Shown: one piece after another, positions 52,326 through 63,850 of the stretch
Position numbering within the stretch: the stretch's first letter is position 1
Layout of the letters: every line of letters begins with the position of its first letter
Assembly: GCA_029215795.1 (NCBI GenBank)
Contig: JARDYH010000006.1
Span: 28,225,501 to 28,289,500, forward strand
Source of the DNA: Anniella stebbinsi
Lineage: Eukaryota; Chordata; Lepidosauria; Squamata; Anniellidae
DNA length: 64,000 nucleotides
Reading direction: 5' to 3'
The notes under the pieces: generated by a model
What the model was told of the DNA's origin: nothing
Database searches by the model: none
What the model saw: only the letters and a program-made list of their open reading frames with translations
Position numbers and translations under genes: made by a program

Positions 52326-52780
52326 GGTGCTCCCAGATGATTTGTGTGGTGAACGTGATCGATTTGTGGACAAGGCACCAAAATACTAACCCACCTCTGA
52401 TACAAAATTTTGATATGGCAATTTAATTATTTCATCAATTTTAACCTGCTTTTCAATCAACGTTTTTTGTCCAAAACAATTTACAATATCTAAAAATGTA
52501 TACTTAAAAAATAAACACCAATCGTTAAAACAGTTTAAAACAAAATAGAACATTAAAAATATACTATTCCAAAATTTAAATCCTGTAAAACTATAGTGGG
52601 AGCAGAGTGAAAGTGTACCTGGAGCTGCAACCATTAGACATTAAACAGTTGCCTAAATAAATAATAGCACAATCCTGCATAGGCATACTAGGAGTTAAGT
52701 AAGTTTCACTATTGGTTAAACTACACACTATGATAAATGCATACCCTGTAGCTGATCCCCACCATTTTATGTATCTTAGT

Positions 52781-53290
52781 TAAGGTGACCAACTGTCAGG
52801 ATTTCCCCAGATATGTCCTGGTTTTGGTTCTATCCTGGGTCAGAGAGAATTTTCTGTAATTCTCTATAATATCTTGGAAAGACACACTTTCCCTTTTAAG
52901 GCCACATTAGCGTGGTGGGAGGGAATGACGCACTTTCTGGAGGTGGGGAAGTGGCTTTCCAGGGCCTCTGGAAGGCATGTCATTCACCACCACCACCTTA
53001 AAGGCTCGAATTGGATCGGAGGGGGAAAGAGTGTCATTCCCACCCTCCACTGCTCCAATCAGGGACTTAAAGGGGAAACTATGTCATTCTGGGACATTAT
53101 AGAAAAGTCCCTGATTGGAGCAGTGGAGGGCGGGAATTACACTCTTTCCCCTCCTCCGCTCCAATTGGGGCCTTTAAAGTGGTGGGGGTGATGACCTGCC
53201 TTCCAGAGGCCCTGGAAAGCCACTTCCCCCCACCCCCACCCCCACCCAACTAGGTGTCCTCTTTTTTGGTTTCCCAAATATGGTCACCCT
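52781..53290. mobile_element. hAT-type foldback with TAAGGTGACC end, copy 1
   Basis: 510 bp. Left TAAGGTGACCAACTGTCAGG; right in reverse complement AGGGTGACCATATTTGGGA. Octamers ATCTTAGT (52773-52780) and ATCTTAAT (53291-53298) agree at 7 of 8 bases. Inner arms CCTCCACTGCTCCAATCAGG, GACTTAAAGGGG and their mirrors meet near TCATTCTGGGACATTATAG. A C-rich (CCCCCA)n lies at about 53225-53250. Non-coding. Confidence 0.82.
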
Positions 53291-53300
53291 ATCTTAATGT

Positions 53301-53615
53301 AAACATGTGGGGCCCCAATATGGATTGGAACCCACTGTGCACTGGTAAAGGAGATTTAAACCTTCCCACCCAGCCATTTCCCCCAATTCCCTCCCCACCC
53401 CACCCCCAGGTACTACAAAAAAGGCAACACACACACACACCCCTAGTTAGTGCTAATATGTGGAGTGTGTGTGTGTGTGTGTGTGTGTGAGGAGGGAATT
53501 TTTAAGGTGAAGTGGCTGAGTGGGAATGTTTAAACCTTTCTTACCCACTCATGGTGGTCCCACTCTGGATTGGGGCCCCACACACTTACAGTAAGGTAAA
53601 CAGCTGAATGCTACA
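53301..53615. repeat. Microsatellite-rich DNA
   Basis: (AC)n at 53427-53440 and (GT)n at 53465-53489 lie about 25 bp apart, an inverted pair. Around them CCCAATATGGATTGGAACCC and CTCTGGATTGGGGCCC are inverted, so this may be a foldback element. No gene. Confidence 0.55.
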
Positions 53616-53619
53616 TATT

Positions 53620-53905
53620 TTATGTAGCATGCAGTTTAGTCCTGAGCCCATGCCAAGGTAAGTGTGCATTCCACAATGTTGGTGCCACCAATAAGAAGGC
53701 CTCATCTCTCATACCGGCCCAACACATTTCTAATGGTGATAGGACAGAGAACAAGCAGTTACATAGAGAACAAGTATTTCTTGATATACCCTGGGCTTCT
53801 AGGCCATTGAAGATCTTGAAGATTAACAATAGCATGTTGAATTGAGCCTGGAGATAAACAGGTAACCAATGAAGATGATTCAGGATCAGAGTGATATAAT
53901 TACAG
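53620..53905 (-). mobile_element. LINE-derived fragment, reversed
   Basis: The minus-strand frame reads YITLILNHLHWLPVYLQAQF, NMLLLIFKIFNGLEAQG, a form of the HITP-LHWLPI-YK-L-FKAL-GL segment of L2/CR1-clade ORF2, followed by LVAPTLWNAHLP. Diverged and interrupted. Confidence 0.6.
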
Positions 53906-55865
53906 CCTACTGATCTCAATGAGACTTAAACATACTTCATTTGCTCTGCATTGTTGATGACTATACTAATTTGTCAGAAAATTAGTCACTCCTACCTCCA
54001 CCACGACAGGTCTGTTGTCACTATAGGTTGATGCAATTACACGACTGCCCATAATGCACACAGAACTCTGCAGACCAGCTTTCCACATCTGACTGTGTGG
54101 ATCTCTCTAGTGGATCTTTTTTCATTGATTTAGAAAGCCAGTCACATGACTGCTCTGCCATAAAATGTCACACGTACTGGTGGCTACACAAAGCAATCAC
54201 CATGCCATGGCCATGATCATGTGACTCAGCCAGGGTCAGCATCAAAGGTCGGCATGGTGGGGCACATTTTGAGGGCCCACACTCCATCAGGGGCCCACTG
54301 ACAATAATTGCTCTTCCACTTCACCATTGTAACCTGCTTGTCCCCCTGCCTCTCACTCTGGCCCAGACACTGGTGGTGGTGAGAAGGAGAAGCAGAAGAT
54401 GCCACTGCCTACTTGCTCATTGGTGCTCTGCTTCCCTGTGAAGTGAGCAAATGGCATCAAAGATGAAAAATAGGATGAGGATCAATAGCAACTGGTGTTA
54501 ATGGAGATGAGAAGGAAGACTCACCGAGGGAGGGAGCCCATTGAGTGTGCCCAATGGCCTTCAAAAACCCAGATCCAGTGCAGAACTTGGCCTTTAAGAG
54601 CTCATCTACAAGGGCAGGTCAAACTATCCAGAGTACCACACTGCAAGTAGCAATAATCTGCAAAATATAGCCCTAAATCAGCCTTCTCCAAGTTTTATTC
54701 CAACACATATGCAGGGAACTAGGTTGGGGAAGGCTGGCCTAGGACATGACTAAGCCTAGTTAGTTGTTTTCAAAAGGAACCTGGACACAATGGGCTGGTT
54801 TGGATATAAGACTAAACCATAGTTTAACGTCACAAGAATGGGCTTGTAGGCTTGCTCCTTCCTTATCCAGTATGGCTATGAGGAAGAGTTCAGTAGCTTA
54901 AATCGGTGAATCCTAACTATGGTTTGTTTGACACATCAAGCCATGGGTGATGTCTTATTTCAGCAAACTACAGTTACGATTAACTACAGCTTAGGTTTTG
55001 GATAATACATACACTAGCCTGCAGTTAATCTAAAACAGAAGTAGAAGTTTGTGGCCACATTGAAGAAAGGAAGGGGAGGGGCATGTGTTTTGAAGTGCTC
55101 CTGCTTAGCATTCCAGTTAGTCTGTCATGTCCTTCTCCAGGATACTCCATTCTAGGCCTGGCATCAAGGGCCAGGCACCTGCTGAGGGCCCTCTCCACAG
55201 AAGGCCTCCACTGAGTGAGAAGAGCCCCCTGGTGTTGTTCATCCTTTTCCTCTTACAACCTGCCTCTCGCTCTGGCCCAAGCAAAGCACTGGGAGGAGGA
55301 GGAGGAGGAGGAGATCTCACTGCCTGCTTGCTCAATGGTTGTATGTCTATCAAGCGATCAAGGGGTAGGAATGATGGGAAAGACGATGAGGAGCAACAAT
55401 AGCTGGGGACAATGGTGGTGAGAAGGCAGACTCACGGAGGGAGTGGCACCCATTGAGGGTGTCTTGCTCAAGGGCCCTCAAAACCAGCACAGCTCCATTC
55501 TATTCCCACTCCCACCTGCCTTTTTGTTGTTTTCCCCAACAGTCACTCAGCATTATGTGGCGGCCACTGAGCACATTCAGTTCTCACCCGCTCTTTTGGA
55601 GGTACTGCTGCCCCTTTAGAGCTTTGTTGTTGGGTTGTTGTTTTTAATAGATTTGTCTCAACTTCTCCAAACCTTAGGGCTCCACCAAGCCTGCCGAAAC
55701 CTTCATCTCGGGTGTGAATGATGCCATTTTGGCTGCATAAGAATCAGCACTCACACCTGAACATCAGAAATGACAGAAATGTTCTTCTACTGACTTCTAT
55801 AGAATTTAGGCTAGAATTTCCAAACAAGGCGATGTGGATAGAATTCTGCTTCCTTACAGCACATT
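53906..55865. other. Unique DNA with weak repeat traces
   Basis: 54365-54560 and 55255-55460 are similar (CTCTGGCCCAGACACTGG/CTCTGGCCCAAGCAAAG; TGCCTACTTGCTCATTGG/TGCCTGCTTGCTCAATGG; AGACTCACCGAGGGAGGGAG/AGACTCACGGAGGGAGTGG), a diverged direct duplication. (GGA)n is at 55291-55312. 54800-55015 holds loose foldback blocks (CTAAACCATAGTTTAACG; CTAACTATGGTTTGTTTG). No gene. Confidence 0.5.
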
Positions 55866-55869
55866 AGCT

Positions 55870-55950
55870 TAATGGCACAGTCCCATGCAAATTAACTCAG
55901 ACGTTTCATTGGGGCTTACTCCCAGGCAAGTATGCATAAGACTGCTAATT
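55870..55950 (-). repeat. GGGAGTAAG-family repeat fragment, reversed
   Basis: CATTGGGGCTTACTCCCAGG, CAAGTATGCATAAGACTGC is the reverse of the TGGGAGTAAGACCCATTG motif of the 30.3-31.1 kb array. Confidence 0.55.
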
Positions 55951-58150
55951 TAATCACTGGATCTCCCAGTTGGATATAGACTTAGAAACATTAATGCAAT
56001 TAGATCTTTCAATCAGAATTTAGAAGGAATGGAATGTTTATACCAACGTTGTGCCAGAAGTCTGTATTGTTATGCTGCATGCCAATAATACACCTATTGG
56101 CAGGAGGTAATCTAGATATCCCTATACAACCTGATACACCCTGGAGAATTTGATTCTACCTTTTTTCCCTTTCTACCCTATTCTCTTTGCTCTCAGTGTT
56201 CATTCAATTGCCTTCTCTTCAGCTGTGTGATAGATTCTGATACCAGGGAAGGGCCTTTGTGTCCACCTGTTGTTCCCTTATCTCATTGAGCTGGTGAACC
56301 AGCAGCCCCTCTGAAACTAATTTACAGGGACACAAAAGATATGTGACAGCCAGGGTGATAAAGATACACACACACACGAATACATGCAGAGAAATATCTG
56401 ATCGTACTGATAGCTTTTATTACTTTTAACATGTACTCACTTAGCCAAACAGGTGAAACTGATTTATGCCCATTTATTTTATTTTTTATGAGCCCAAAGG
56501 CCAAACAAGTGAACCAGATTTCTCATACATGGGTGACAAGAGCCCTGGCTTCTCCTGGTTCTCATATCCCAGTTTGAAATTTGTGAGAAAATTCAATTTG
56601 AGTCAGCCTCCTCCCCTCCCAGCCCCCTCAACTCCGAGGCAAGCTCACGGCCACCTGAATCAAAACCAGATGTACTTATCAGGCCTAAAGATAACAAATT
56701 GCAGCTTGAGATCCTGTCGACGGCGGACCACCAGAGCACGGGTTACAAAATTCACTCGGTGCATGAAATTCTAGTCCAATGCATATTAATGCTCAGCAGA
56801 TCTCAAGCCACAGATTGTGTGTGTGTGTGTATGTGTCAATTCTGTGAAACATTCCTGCATTATAAACTGGTCATCTGAGACTGTTTAAGTAAAAACCAAC
56901 GGCTCTGTTGCCCTCTAAGTCCCCCATTCCTTTTTACCCCTGAGCAGACAAAGACTGGTCTTTTCAACTCTGCCTGTAGCAAGGGATGGCTTGTTTTGGC
57001 AAGGGAAGCAGGTGCCTTCTCAAGCTCGGAGATCTGGAGTGTCAGCAGTGACCCGAGGGCTTGGGTGGCCGGCTTCACGCTTACACTTCCCCAGTGTCAG
57101 CTGATATACCTACCACCCACGCACTGAAAGATTCCAGCAAGTTCAGAAACTTTCAAAGGATCTGACCTTTTACTCCTCCCTCCTCTGCCCCTGCCAACCA
57201 TTCCTCCAATCCCCTTTGGAACAGCCTGGGCATATTAAAAATCTCCGGCTTTGGCTTTTTATAAACATCAAGGCTTGGGGAACATTTGCAAATGTGGGTC
57301 ATGTAACATTAGCTTTGTGAAGATTATTAAAAATGCAGTCATATAAACAAATGATGCCTCAAATCCCTAGAATTCTCTTCAGTGTCCTTGGCCAAAGAGA
57401 AGGTTGGGGAGATTAACTGGATTGGGGGGGGGGGGGTCCAAGCAAATTTTGTTTGGTGCTCCCAAGCAAATAGTGTCAATTTCAACACTATAGCGATCCA
57501 TTATCTCATTACCTTTTCATCACTGTCGTTTTTGGTGGTGGGTGGTAGGTAGTGCTGTGTCTGCTCTGGATCAGATTTTCAACGTCACCTTGGAACCTGA
57601 ACCGCATAAAGAAGCCCATTTTCTAGTTTAGCACCCTGATCCGAAACGTATTTATTTTGAAATAAGGCCTATAGAGTTCACCGTCATGACATTAACTTCC
57701 AAGTAAGTGTCCTTGGTATTATGACCTAATTCTGCTGAATCCTAAATGTATACATGCAGGCATACATTCCCTTGATTGAACAAGGTGGGAAGGAGTTTGT
57801 GGGAAGGGATTTGATGAGACTTACCTGTGGCTCTGTAGTGTGGCTTAGTCCTATCTTGACTCTTTGCCAACTACTCAAAGACCAAGGAAGATTTTCCCAA
57901 CAAAGGCATTTCTATGGGGGCTAGGCAGCTCCCAGAGAGGAAATTTAGATTGACCAACCAATAGCCTGAGAAGACTTGATGAACCCTCCAGGTGATTCCT
58001 GCATGTACTTTTTTAACCTGAGGATAAGTCATGGCAGGAGTGAAGGGGAAGAGTCATCTAGGGTGTGTAGTGATGCATTTTGGAGGGCGTATAGTTGCCT
58101 GCTCAGGTCTAGGCATGTTCTTTGCTCTGAGACATTTCTAGAAAAAAGAT
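55951..58150. other. Mostly unique DNA
   Basis: (GT)n at 56817-56832 and a G14 run at 57424-57437 are the only simple repeats. No transposon or coding family was recognised; open frames are short. Confidence 0.4.
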
Positions 58151-58153
58151 GAG

Positions 58154-58154
58154 T

Positions 58155-58226
<72 letters not shown>

Positions 58227-58235
58227 AGAGAGAGA
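58154..58235. repeat. Compound (TC)n(AC)n(AG)n microsatellite
   Basis: TC units (58154-58193) switch directly to AC (58194-58222) and then AG (58223-58235). The TC and AG blocks are mutually complementary and could fold around the AC tract. Confidence 0.95.
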
Positions 58236-58239
58236 ATAC

Positions 58240-58660
58240 AAAGTAAGGGCATGTCTATATCCAAGGGTGTAGCAGGAGGGAGGAGGGGGGAGGATCGCGG
58301 ACTTACCTGCTTCCGCGATCCTCCCCAGACATCTACACCACTGTGCAATGTCCCAGAAGGAAAGAGGGATGTTGCAGGCACCATCTATTATTTTAGTTTT
58401 TAAGAAAAGGAGTCGCATGGCCCCGATCCACCCAAAAAGGGAAGGTAACAACAACAAAAAACACCCACTCCCGACACCCCCGCCATCCTGGGAATGGTGA
58501 AATTGCTTTTCCCCCATCCTCGCTATCCTGGGGTTATCCCAGGATCATCGCTAGGTCATCCCTGATTGCCCCTGGGATCCCCTGTGCATCATGTGGATGC
58601 ACAGGGATGACCCTGGGATAAATCCCATGGCTTAAGTCATGTATCTGCAAAACAAGGTGA
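58240..58660. repeat. Unclassified foldback DNA with internal palindrome
   Basis: GGGGAGGATCGCGGA at 58288 is mirrored by TCCGCGATCCTCCCC at 58312 around CTTACCTGCT. Further on GGGGTTATCCCAGGATCATC and TGACCCTGGGATAAATCCC, and CATGTGGATGCACAGGG with CCCTGTGCATC, are inverted. It resembles 39018-39540. No target duplications were found. Confidence 0.5.
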
Positions 58661-58754
58661 GACACAAAGTCTGCAGGACCTTGGACAGATCACTGAGAGC
58701 TAGCTACATTTTCTGCCAGTTCACCTTTTCATGTGGAGAAACACCACATATCTA

Positions 58755-58942
58755 GAAATAAGTGATGTTGGTGAGCCCTCCAAGTGGAGGCCTCTGCATT
58801 CAAGAGCCCAATTTGTATCCAGTCGGCTGCTATTGCACTCATGTCGTCTTGTGGGTTTCCTGTGGTTGGCCACTGCATGAGTAGAATGCTGGACTAGATG
58901 GACCCTTGTTTGATCCAGCATGGCTCTTCTTATGTTCTTATC
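58755..58942 (+). mobile_element. CR1 LINE 3' end
   Basis: AGTAGAATGCTGGACTAGAT, GGACCCTTGTTTGATCCAGC, ATGGCTCTTCTTATGTTCTT, A is the CR1 terminus as at 29957. Only the 3' UTR is present. Confidence 0.8.
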
Positions 58943-58944
58943 TT

Positions 58945-60260
58945 CTTCCCATTTTTGGAGATTGAAGAATCACTTGGATTGGGTCTTTACACATTCAGGC
59001 TTCCACTTGGAGGGCCTCCATCACACATTATTTTAGGTGCATGGGTGGAGGTGGGGGTGCCTATTCCTCCAACAGAAAAAAAGATTGTCTAGCTGGGTAA
59101 TGTCTGGACTGGGCTCTAGAGTTGCCAACTTTTGACACAAAGACAGCTCATTTGCCTTTAATGGCACTTCAAAGAGAAGTTCAACAGGTGCAGCTTCTTC
59201 CATTACAAAATTATACTTCAGCAAGAATATATGCCTGCCAAACCTCTTCTTGACATGCAGCTATTAAAGGCATGGTAACGCCCTTCAAGATCAAACTTTG
59301 GCAAGACTAATTTAACATAAAAAAACGTTTTCCAGCATTTGGGTGGAAAAAAACAGTAATTGCAAATGATATGTAATATGTATTCTAATGATAAATGAAG
59401 CATAACAACCGACGTCAAATATGCTGGTAAAGCGGAAATAACATTTGTGGAGTTGCAAACCTATTTCCTCAGCTTTTTTAATTGACCCCAAAAAAATCCT
59501 CTCTTAAAATCTGAAGAAAATTATGCACATACTCCTCATGTTTGCCACTAATGATAGCCTCAGAAAACCTTTCAACAAAGCAAACCAAATTTCTGGCCTA
59601 ACATTTCAATGGGGCTTTGTCAGGAAACCAAACACGAGGGAAGATACAACCAAATATGAGGCAAGTGGACGTGTGTGAATGAGTGAGTGAAAGCAAAAGG
59701 GAGAATAGATCTCAATGGACCCATCAAATTCTCTGACTGTATGTTTGGCTCACCAGATGATACAACTGCTGTGGTTACTGAGTCAGAAAAGATCACCCAC
59801 CCCCACCACTTTAAGGGATGATGGGAAGTAGAAGCCACTTCCAAAACAAAATGCTAAGCAATGTTTTCCTTGTGCAGAACAAGTTATCTCAACTATGGAG
59901 GCTGGGAAACCAAACCAATCCGCCTAACACTAACCAAATTAGGATTTTCTCTCATCCTCATAAAACCACAAAACGCCTTTGCACCAACTGCAATTTTCTC
60001 AAACTGGAGTTTCAGTTAGAGCCAAACATCTGTGGGACTTTGCCTGAGCAGCTGTTTTCAGTACCGTGGCTCAGATCTAGAGCATGGGAGGTAATAACAG
60101 AGAACATGTGCAGAGTGCCATCCCTTTACACATATCTGGGATTAAGGAGGAGAACTTCCATGTGAGAGGGAGCAACTTCCCATCTGGTACCTCTTTTTCT
60201 AAAAATTAAGCTCAAACATGACCACCCCCTTTGAGATCCCACCAAATCTCTGTTGCATTT
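58945..60260. other. Unique DNA, no gene recognised
   Basis: No repeat family was identified except weak inverted blocks at 59080-59220. Open frames have no family motifs. Confidence 0.35.
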
Positions 60261-60264
60261 CCCC

Positions 60265-60665
60265 ATTAGTTATAGTAAGATTCATTAAACAAAAAAACCT
60301 ACGGTTTACAAAAACAATGTTAAGGCTCTACAGATTCCAACCAAGCACCAAAAAGCAGGGAAATTGGAAGTTAAGGCTCACAAGCCTTAATGCCACATCC
60401 TCCCTAAGGAGGCAGAAAGTGCAAGTGAAATTCTCATTCTCCCAAAGCAGATAAACCATGAGGACAGGGTGGAGAATATGATATGCAGAGGTGACTGTGG
60501 GGTTGTGGAAAACTGATCACGAACAACTTATGGCCACCTACTTCTCTTTTTTTGTTTAGAGCAGCCCTTCCCCAACCTGGTACCCTCCAAAGGTGCTGGA
60601 CTACAACTCCCATCATTGCAAGTCAGTATGTGTCATGGTCAGGAATGCTGGGACTTGTCATCTCA
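60265..60665 (-). repeat. Repeat family Z plus adjoining foldback, reversed copy
   Basis: Reverse of 61745-62150: CATTAAACAAAAAAACCTAC, GGCTCACAAGCCTTAATGCC, ACATCCTCCCTAAGGAGGCA, TTTTGTTTAGAGCAGCCCTT, CCCCAACCTGG, and beyond it the foldback CCTCCAAAGGTGCTGGACTA, CAACTCCCATCATTGCAAGT. The match includes the flanking foldback, so the two segments are an inverted duplication about 1.1 kb apart. Confidence 0.85.
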
Positions 60666-61260
60666 AAAATCTAGATATGCAATTTGATCTGCAGAGGTGA
60701 CTGTGGGGTTGTGGGAAATGATGATGAACAACTTAGGACCAGCTACTTCTCATTTCTTAGAGTATCTCCTTATGTTGAGAGTTGCAACCCAACACATCTG
60801 ACAGGCACCAGGTTGGGGAATGTTGTTCAAGAACAAAGGAAGGCAGAAAGTAGATCTCCAGATGTTTTGGAACTCAACTTGTAAAAGCCCCTATCAGCAT
60901 GGGCAGTTATCAGGAATGCCGCGAGTTGATGTCCAAATCATCAGGATAGATCTATTTTCTGCCCACATCTGTACTAAAGTATGATGTTTTCCAGCACTAA
61001 GATATGTGATCAATCAAGGAACTACAAAAGAGCTGCATCACTTTAAATAAACTGTCAAAACCAAATGAAACAACAATGAATGAATCTTGAATACCTAATC
61101 CAGATAGCCCTTCAGACATCAACATTAGTTTTCAACACATGGCATAGGATGTCTTACTTGTTCAGCAGTGTGAGATCAAAGACAGAGCTACCACCTAATA
61201 CTTTCATACGTAAGTATTATTTTAAAATTAAGTATGAATTGATTTTTGTCTTCCCCATAA
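60666..61260. other. Unique DNA with short family Z echo
   Basis: 60690-60745 repeats GCAGAGGTGACTGTGGGGTT, GTGGGAAATGATGATGAACA from the preceding copy, and 60775-60850 has CAACCCAACACATCTGACAG, GCACCAGGTTGGGGAA, a decayed foldback. No gene. Confidence 0.5.
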
Positions 61261-61512
61261 CACATAACATGGGAGTTGCAGTGCAACGCATCTGGAGAGC
61301 ACCAGGCTGGAGAAGGTTGACTCCTATACATGTCTTCTCAGAAGCCAGTGCCACTGAATTCACTAGGGCTTACTCCCAAGAGGTATAGGATTGCAAACTA
61401 ATCTTATCTGAAAGGTGTTCAAGACAGCCAAACTAAACCTCTTCTGCTCCACTGTTGCTTTGATGAGATGATGTATTGTGCAGGGATTGTGGGGAGTGAA
61501 CAGTATATTTTT

Positions 61513-61573
61513 TATAAATACATTTAAAGAAAAAAAACCATGTATTTATAAATACATTTAAAGAAAAAAAAAG
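61513..61573 (+). repeat. Tandem duplication of about 40 bp
   Basis: TATAAATACATTTAAAGAAA followed by an A-rich stretch occurs twice in a row, separated by CCATGTATT. Confidence 0.85.
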
Positions 61574-61734
61574 GCAGGATATTGACCAAAAGTTGGAAGT
61601 GCCTGGCACATGCTCTGGTTCTAGATCTGTAATGAATAGTGCCCCTTTTGTTATCAAGAGTGCTGCTATATGCGAGATGTGTGTGAGAGAAAAGTATTGG
61701 GCAGACCCTGTATTTGGTAAGGGTATGGAACAGC

Positions 61735-62300
61735 ATTCCCCATCCTGCTGCCCTCCAGGTGTTTGAGATGACAAATCCCAGCATTCCTGACCATGGGACA
61801 TACTGACTTGCAATGATGGGAGTTGTAGTCCAGCACCTTTGGAGGGTACCAGGTTGGGGAAGGGCTGCTCTAAACAAAAAAAGAGAAGTAGGTGGCCCTA
61901 AGTTGTTTGTGATCAGTTTTCCACAAACCCACAGTCACCTCTGCATATCATATTCTCCACCCCGTCCTCATGGTTTATCTGCTTTGGGAGAATGAGAATT
62001 TCACTTGCACTTTCTGCCTCCTTAGGGAGGATGTGGCGTTAAGGCTTGTGAGCCTTAACTCCCAATTTCCCTGCTTTTTGGTGCTTGGTTGGAATCTGTA
62101 GAGCCTTAACATTGTTTTTGTAAACCGTAGGTTTTTTGTTTAATGAATTTCACGGCTTTGTGTAATGGATGACTGGATATTATACAGTTGACAACCAAGC
62201 AGGCATCAACCAGAATGTTATACCATCTTGACATCCAATATAAAATCAAAGCTAGTGTTATGTGTTGAACTCACTTTTAACATTAATAAATCAACCAAAA
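61735..62300 (+). repeat. Foldback repeat plus repeat family Z, copy 3
   Basis: The left part (CTGCCCTCCAGGTGTTTGAG, ATGGGAGTTGTAGTCCAGC) is the small foldback family; GGGAAGGGCTGCTCTAAAC through GACTGGATATTATACAGTTG and AAATCAAAGCTAGTGTTATG is family Z. Partner of the reversed copy at 60265-60665 and similar to 25385-25835. Confidence 0.85.
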
Positions 62301-62321
62301 TGCTTGCATCTCCCTCATTTT

Positions 62322-62683
62322 TAAAGATAAAGAGATGAAACCTGGCATCATGGTAGCTCTTAAGTAGGGATATAGCTATGCCAAGTATGAAGCAGATCCG
62401 TTCATGCCTTGATTTTTAGGAATTTTTTAATGTTCAAACCCAATACTCCTCTTTGGGGTCTAGGGCCTTGAGCAGTACATTAAAAAAAAGAAAGAAAGTA
62501 AAGATGAAGAGATGAAACTTGGCACCATGGTACCTCTTAAGTAAGGCTTTAGCCATGCCAAGTTGAAAGCAGATTGGTTCATGCCTTGAATTTTAGAAAA
62601 AAAATTGAAGTCAAACTTTTTTAAAAAATATCCTAAAAATCAAGGCACGAACCGATCTGCTTCCAACTTGGCATGGCTCAATT
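62322..62683. repeat. Direct plus inverted repeat cluster (GATGAAACTTGGCACCATGG)
   Basis: GAGATGAAACCTGGCATCAT, GGTAGCTCTTAAGTAGGG and GCCAAGTATGAAGCAGATCC (62330-62405) recur as GAGATGAAACTTGGCACCAT, GGTACCTCTTAAGTAAGG (62510-62590), and then in reverse at 62634-62680 (AAGGCACGAACCGATCTGC, TTCCAACTTGGCATGGCT). Direct units are about 180 bp apart. Unclassified. Confidence 0.8.
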
Positions 62684-62694
62684 CTAAGGTGACC

Positions 62695-63110
62695 AGTAGG
62701 GTGTGGCCTAGTGGCTAGAGTGTTGGACTGAGAGCTGGGAGAGCTGGGTTCTACTCCCCACTTAGCCATGAAAACCCATTGGGTGACTTTGGGCCAGTTG
62801 CAGACTCTCAGCCCAACCCCCAACACACTTTCCCTTTTAAGGCCACCATTAGCGTGGCAGGGGGGAATGACATGCTTTCTGGAGGTGTGTCATTCTCTCC
62901 CACTGCTCCAATCAAGGCCTTAAAAGGGAAAAACGTGTCATTCCTAGGCATTATAGAAAAATGCCTGATTGGAGTGGTGGGGTGGGGTGAGAATGACATG
63001 CTTTCCCCTCCTCCGCTCCAATTGGGGACTTTAAGGTGGCCCCAGAAAGCCATTTTCCTGCCCCCCCACTAGGTGTCCTCTTTTTTGGTTTCCCAAATAT
63101 GGTCACCCTA
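62695..63110. mobile_element. hAT-type foldback with TAAGGTGACC end, copy 2, carrying a SINE
   Basis: Right half and inner arms match 52781-53290 (ACTTTCCCTTTTAAGGCCAC, CCGCTCCAATTGGGG, TCCTCTTTTTTGGTTTCCCA). Octamers CTCAATTC (62687-62694) and CTCAGTTC (63111-63118) agree at 7 of 8 bases. A SINE replaces or interrupts the region after TAAGGTGACCAG. Confidence 0.82.
62705..62820 (+). mobile_element. Sauria-type tRNA-SINE fragment inside hAT copy 2
   Basis: GTGGCCTAGTGGCTAGAGTG, TTGGACTGAGAGCTGG, GCTGGGTTCTACTCCCCACT, GGGTGACTTTGGGCCAGTTG, CAGACTCTCAGCC is the head and body of the same SINE type as 21190-21418, 3'-truncated. Confidence 0.75.
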
Positions 63111-63114
63111 CTCA

Positions 63115-63850
63115 GTTCTTGCACAGGCTGCATATCCATCCTTAGATATTTACTCAAAAGTAAGACCCATTGAATTTCCTTTGTTCTTGAAAAGCAACAC
63201 ACTTGCTTTTAGATTTGCCAGTCTCAGCATTCTATGTGTGCTATGAATGCCTGCTCTGTCTGTCCCTATAGTTTCCTGCAAGGTCCAGCCAGGGGAAGCC
63301 AGTAAATTAAACCCAGGGGTGGAGGGTGGGGTTCCCTCGGGTTCATCTGACAGCAGGTGCTATAGAACATGGACCTTCCAGGAGTGTTGAGGCTGGATTT
63401 CTGGCAGACCCAGCCAGGCAACTTTATGGCCTGTTAGTCCCTCCATTTGGTAGCCCGCAGAGCACCTGCCTCATAATGCAAATGGCCACATGAGAACTGT
63501 TATTATGGCCTGCTACTTGGTTTGTCTTTAGTAGTCTGTGGTCCAGATCTCTTCAGAAGGGGGAATAGTGTTTTGTGGTTGGGGTCAGTCTAAATTATCT
63601 CCAGGGGTCCCTTACTCAGTGCCTCTGATAGCAAAGAGATTGAGGATTTTCCCCAACTCTGTTACTCTTGAAGTTACTAGGTCTGTTGAAAATAGATTTT
63701 ATAACATAAGCATGAAAACAGTGAATACCCCTTTTAACTTGTTAAACCAATGAAAACATGCCACACAAGAAGTCTTAAGATATGAATGGTTTATAAAGAA
63801 AAGTAAACGCAAAAGAACAGCAGATGCAGAAGTGAAATCTGAAACATTAC
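63115..63850 (+). repeat. Repeat family X, longest copy
   Basis: Joins the parts seen separately at 26170-26628 (left) and 18755-19108 (right): GCTGCATATCCATCCTTAGA, AAGGTCCAGCCAGGGGAAGC, GTAGTCTGTGGTCCAGATCT, GGTCAGTCTAAATTATCTCC, GAAAACATGCCACACAAGAA. About 735 bp with no coding motifs. Length suits a solo LTR, but the ends do not settle it. Confidence 0.8.
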
